Positions 6,308 to 8,255 of a stretch of DNA of 8,255 nucleotides are shown piece by piece (within the stretch, counting starts at the first letter, position 1; every line of letters begins with the position of its first letter). Location: positions 1-8,255 of the forward strand of contig JBKBXU010000212.1 in the NCBI GenBank assembly GCA_046313675.1, given 5' to 3'. A program made the translations under genes and the position numbers. Under the pieces are notes generated by a model. The model made no database searches. It saw only the letters and a list, made by a program, of their open reading frames with translations, and was not told the origin of the DNA. Source of the stretch: JBKBXU01 sp046313675 (GTDB lineage: Bacteria; Bacteroidota; Bacteroidia; Cytophagales; Cytophagaceae).

Positions 6308-6832
6308 ATGAAGAAAAAGAACAAAAACCTCATAAAAAAGATCGGAGCCTTATTTCTTGCAGCTTTGTTACTTGTCGCTTTTTTGGTTCGGGCCAATAGC
6401 GTTGATGAACATCAAAATCCGGAAGGTTTTACCCTTAGGGATATGGATAACAACAAAGTGTCACTGAGTGATTTTAAGGGTAAGGTTGTTTACCTTGACT
6501 TTTGGGCATCCTGGTGTATGCCGTGTCTTATGGAAATTAATAAATCTAAAAAATTAAAGGAGCATTTTGAGAATGCGGATGACGTAGTTTTCTTATATGT
6601 TTCCATTGACAGAGATGAGCAGAAATGGAAAGATATGGTGGCTAAAAAGGAAATTAAAGGAGTACACCTTATATCTCTGGAAGGTAAGGAGGATAATTTA
6701 CTCCAAAGATTTGGCATTACTTCTATTCCAAGGTTTATGCTTGTGAACAAAGCCGGGAGAATAACAGATATTAATGCCTTGCCTCCTTCCGATAAAAACC
6801 TTATCAATCATATTGAAAAATTAAGGAAATAA
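6308..6832 (+). CDS. Membrane-anchored TlpA/ResA-type thioredoxin-like protein
   Basis: A periplasm-facing thiol-disulfide oxidoreductase of the AhpC/TSA-Redoxin-like TlpA group is encoded. Residues 1-11 are Lys-rich, 12-28 form the membrane anchor or signal, and the thioredoxin fold follows. The active site WASWCMPC has Cys70 and Cys73; the cis-Pro is Pro141 in TSIPRFMLV. GFTLRDMDNNKVSLSDFKGKVVYLDFW is the usual entry strand pair of the family (40-66). I chose the ATG at 6308, one base after the PAP2 stop, giving 174 residues; a TTG at 6293 would add five residues inside the PAP2 gene and is less likely. CMPC in place of CEPC or CPPC is a minor variant. ResA/TlpA members reduce cytochrome c apoproteins or other exported Cys proteins; the client here is unknown. 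It is the middle gene of the PAP2 operon. Confidence 0.9.
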   Translation: MKKKNKNLIKKIGALFLAALLLVAFLVRANSVDEHQNPEGFTLRDMDNNKVSLSDFKGKVVYLDFWASWCMPCLMEINKSKKLKEHFENADDVVFLYVSIDRDEQKWKDMVAKKEIKGVHLISLEGKEDNLLQRFGITSIPRFMLVNKAGRITDINALPPSDKNLINHIEKLRK

Positions 6833-6834
6833 GG

Positions 6835-7566
6835 ATGTCGTCTTTTGAAGACAAAAATCGTCTTACAACCTTTTCTCTTTTTGGTTATAAAGATTTGTCT
6901 AAAATATGGGCTTTTCTGCATATGGGCAGAGGCCCATATCTTTTTAATAAAGTACCCGGACTCATCTTTTATAAGCTTCTTGGAAGCGGGGCAGGTTTGG
7001 GGTTTAGTTTAAAACCTGATTTTGGACGATATGGGTTTATGGCAGTTTGGGAGCAGGAAAGCTGTTTCCTTAATTTTTTACAGTCAGATATTTATAAGTC
7101 TTATCTGAAGCATTCTTATGAACAATACCATATAAAATTGTGTCCTTTTTATTCAAAAGGAACTTGGTCGGGAAAAAATCCTTTTGTTTATGAGTCGAAT
7201 ATCGTAAGCCCCGAAGAGCCTATAGTAGTACTTACCAGGGCAAGCATATATCCCGGTAAGATCCGGGAATTCTGGAAATATGTACCTCAAACAAGTGAAA
7301 GCCTGAAAGAAGCTAAAGGATTAATTGCTTCCATTGGAGTAGGGGAGGCGCCTGTCTATAAACAAGCCACACTTAGTATATGGAAGGATCAGGAGGCCAT
7401 TAAAAATTATGCATATAAAATGCAATCCCATAAGGAAGTTGTACAGTTGACCAGAATGCGCAACTGGTACAAAGAAGAATTATTTGCCAGATTTACCATT
7501 ATTGATTCATCGGGAACCTGGAATGGTAAAAATCCTTTGGAGAAAATACAAACCGGGAATTTGTGA
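6835..7566 (+). CDS. CrtA (spheroidene monooxygenase)-like protein
   Basis: The 243 residues resemble CrtA, a carotenoid monooxygenase reported to be heme-dependent in purple bacteria. Blocks recalled from the family include LLGSGAGLGFSLKPD (48-62), GTWSGKNPF (109-117), VLTRASIYPGKIREFWKYVP (132-151), IGVGEAPVYKQATLSIW (167-183) and NWYKEELFARF (210-220). No signal peptide is seen, so it is cytoplasmic. The two halves look alike: GTWSGKNPF (109-117) recurs as GTWNGKNPL (227-235), and VWEQE (71-75) recurs as IWKDQE (182-187), with an offset near 111-118 residues. This suggests two alpha/beta-barrel-type units. His199 (QSHKEV) is a possible heme ligand by analogy only. The ATG is two bases after the thioredoxin stop, with AAGG just upstream. 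No carotenoid genes are in the window, so a carotenoid substrate is not supported; many non-phototrophs carry such homologues. The stop codon sits in a terminator loop. Confidence 0.8.
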   Translation: MSSFEDKNRLTTFSLFGYKDLSKIWAFLHMGRGPYLFNKVPGLIFYKLLGSGAGLGFSLKPDFGRYGFMAVWEQESCFLNFLQSDIYKSYLKHSYEQYHIKLCPFYSKGTWSGKNPFVYESNIVSPEEPIVVLTRASIYPGKIREFWKYVPQTSESLKEAKGLIASIGVGEAPVYKQATLSIWKDQEAIKNYAYKMQSHKEVVQLTRMRNWYKEELFARFTIIDSSGTWNGKNPLEKIQTGNL

Positions 7567-7578
7567 GATTCCCGGTTT
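7550..7578. terminator. Hairpin between convergent operons, containing a stop codon
   Basis: A perfect 11-bp stem with a 5-GC core (7550-7560 with 7568-7578) surrounds a 7-base loop (7561-7567). The loop holds the TGA stop (7564-7566) of the CrtA-like gene, so the stem encodes its last residues. On the minus strand the stem lies 8 bases past the stop of the GreA-like gene and is followed by GTATTTTCT. On the plus strand the tail is ACGTGTTTCT, which is weak. A bidirectional terminator is the best reading. Confidence 0.8.
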
Positions 7579-7586
7579 ACGTGTTT

Positions 7587-8048
7587 CTAAAAAATATCAA
7601 TAATTTTGACTGTTTTGTCTCTGAATATAAAGGTGTCTCCTTTTTTCTTGCCCTCCATAATTTTATAAATAGGAGATAAGCTGGATATAGCAAAATAATT
7701 ATTGCCATCATATTCTATGCTTCCCAGGCTTATGCTCACGTAATAACTGTGCATATCTGTATAAATAACCGCACCGGGTTCAACTTCTTTACTTCCACTT
7801 ACAGGGATGCGTTTAAGTACATCTAATTCATTTAGAACTTCAAAATACCTTTTTGCATACATGTCTCGGGTGTTTTGCATTGTTTCCCTGAAAGAGTCTG
7901 TCATTTCTTCCGTGGAATTGCCTCCTTCATTAGCACTTTGCTGAGCCTCATCCATTGCTTTTTTTGCCGTGGAAACTTTTTCAGTTTGAATATCAATGCA
8001 TTTTTTTAGTAAGTCTACCTTTATGTCTTTTTTGTCTAGCACTTTCAT
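7587..8048 (-). CDS. GreA/GreB-like small protein (transcript-cleavage-factor fold)
   Basis: The 153 residues have the GreA/GreB plan: an N-terminal helical hairpin (about 8-80) and a C-terminal FKBP-like domain (about 88-153). GAVIYTDMHSYYVSISLG (92-109), YFAISSLSPIYKIMEGKKKGDTF (118-140) and KTVKIIDI (145-152) match the C-terminal strands and the S-P-x-G/Y-x-x-L/M-x-G-K-x-x-G-D loop of Gre proteins. GreA/B bind in the RNA polymerase secondary channel, and two acidic residues at the hairpin tip drive cleavage of backtracked RNA. Here the turn is NEGGNSTEEMTDSFRET (40-56), which has acids but not the GDLxEN motif of true GreA, so it may be a Gfh- or Rnk-like regulator instead. Such short paralogues are frequent in Bacteroidota. 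Its ATG overlaps the epimerase stop (ATGA), with AAGGAAA upstream, so the two genes are translationally coupled. Confidence 0.75.
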   Translation of the reverse strand: MKVLDKKDIKVDLLKKCIDIQTEKVSTAKKAMDEAQQSANEGGNSTEEMTDSFRETMQNTRDMYAKRYFEVLNELDVLKRIPVSGSKEVEPGAVIYTDMHSYYVSISLGSIEYDGNNYFAISSLSPIYKIMEGKKKGDTFIFRDKTVKIIDIF

Positions 8049-8255
8049 AACAATTTCCTTTTTTCTAATAAGCCTTTTTCCTCTTTAATCAACCCATAGG
8101 GTTCATCTTCTATAATAAAAAAACCATCCAGGTCTATATAATCCACCCCATTAGCAATTGCAAGGGCAGAAAAAATACCAAGTGAGGTTTCCACCATACA
8201 TCCAATCATGGTTTTCATATTCAAGCTCTTTGCTTCTTGCAATATCCGTATGCCG
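8045..8255 (-). CDS. L-Ala-D/L-Glu-type dipeptide epimerase, C-terminal fragment (5' end beyond the window)
   Basis: The frame is open to the right edge and gives the last 69 residues of an enolase-superfamily dipeptide epimerase of the YcjG/YkfB type. These enzymes interconvert L-Ala-D-Glu and L-Ala-L-Glu during murein peptide recycling in the cytoplasm. The segment starts GIRILQEAKSLNMKTMIGCM, just after the expected KLMK-GG strand with the catalytic Lys, which lies outside. MIGCMVETSLGI (16-27) and VDYIDLDGFFIIEDEPY (37-53) are diagnostic. Asp41-x-Asp43 matches the DxD pair that binds the dipeptide ammonium group in YkfB. The tail (54-69) is short, Lys/Glu-rich and Leu-ended. Its TGA stop overlaps the next gene's ATG. 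Family is clear; dipeptide specificity varies among homologues and cannot be read from this fragment. Confidence 0.85.
   Translation of the reverse strand, partial: GIRILQEAKSLNMKTMIGCMVETSLGIFSALAIANGVDYIDLDGFFIIEDEPYGLIKEEKGLLEKRKLL

Noticed and set aside
8045..8242. Complete 65-residue protein starting with TTG at 8242
   Set aside because: The frame stays open to the right edge and matches only the C-terminal part of a dipeptide epimerase, so it is a fragment of a longer gene cut by the window.
1..8255. Mobile element, phage, defence system, CRISPR, tRNA or rRNA
   Set aside because: I found no transposase, integrase, regularly spaced repeats, cloverleaf or conserved rRNA stretch; all long open frames belong to ordinary chromosomal families or unknown single genes.

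Overview
The window looks like chromosomal DNA from a Bacteroidota bacterium, probably a free-living, marine-type flavobacterium or cytophagale. Four things suggest this: the DNA is AT-rich; there is a GldN/PorN-family protein, a family tied to the Bacteroidota-specific type IX secretion and gliding machinery; most genes lack a clear Shine-Dalgarno site, and one start has a TAnnTTTG-type -7 box; and the window contains a Bacteroidota-style GreA/GreB-like small protein and a CrtA-like protein. I see no insertion sequence, phage gene, tRNA, rRNA, CRISPR array or toxin-antitoxin pair.

Layout, left to right. (1) Bases 1-792, minus strand: the N-terminal 264 residues of an HtrA/Deg-type serine protease with a complete catalytic triad; its C-terminal part lies beyond the left edge. 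(2) Bases 793-1023: a divergent promoter region with an abutting palindrome and hairpin. (3) Bases 1024-2396, plus strand: a small membrane-anchored protein of unknown function with its own strong terminator, then a secreted GldN-like protein outside any visible gld/por operon. (4) Bases 2492-2947, plus strand: a DoxX-family membrane protein with an unusually good Shine-Dalgarno site. (5) Bases 2987-5483, minus strand: a two-gene potassium uptake operon, ktrB-like then ktrA-like, convergent with doxX across a shared hairpin. The channel subunit carries about 150 extra N-terminal residues with about four membrane segments. (6) Bases 5596-7566, plus strand: a tight three-gene operon (gaps of 1 and 2 bases) of a PAP2 phosphatase, a membrane-anchored TlpA/ResA-type thioredoxin and a CrtA (spheroidene monooxygenase)-like protein. 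(7) Bases 7587-8255, minus strand: the C-terminal end of an L-Ala-D/L-Glu-type dipeptide epimerase, coupled by an ATGA overlap to a GreA/GreB-like protein. This pair converges on the previous operon at a perfect 11-bp hairpin that contains the stop codon of the CrtA-like gene.

Most of the window is envelope and homeostasis housekeeping: periplasmic protein quality control, K+ uptake, lipid pyrophosphate recycling, periplasmic thiol chemistry and murein peptide recycling. The less ordinary items are the stand-alone GldN-like protein, the PAP2-thioredoxin-CrtA-like operon and the internal duplication in the CrtA-like protein. No clear new multi-gene system can be demonstrated from the sequence alone.
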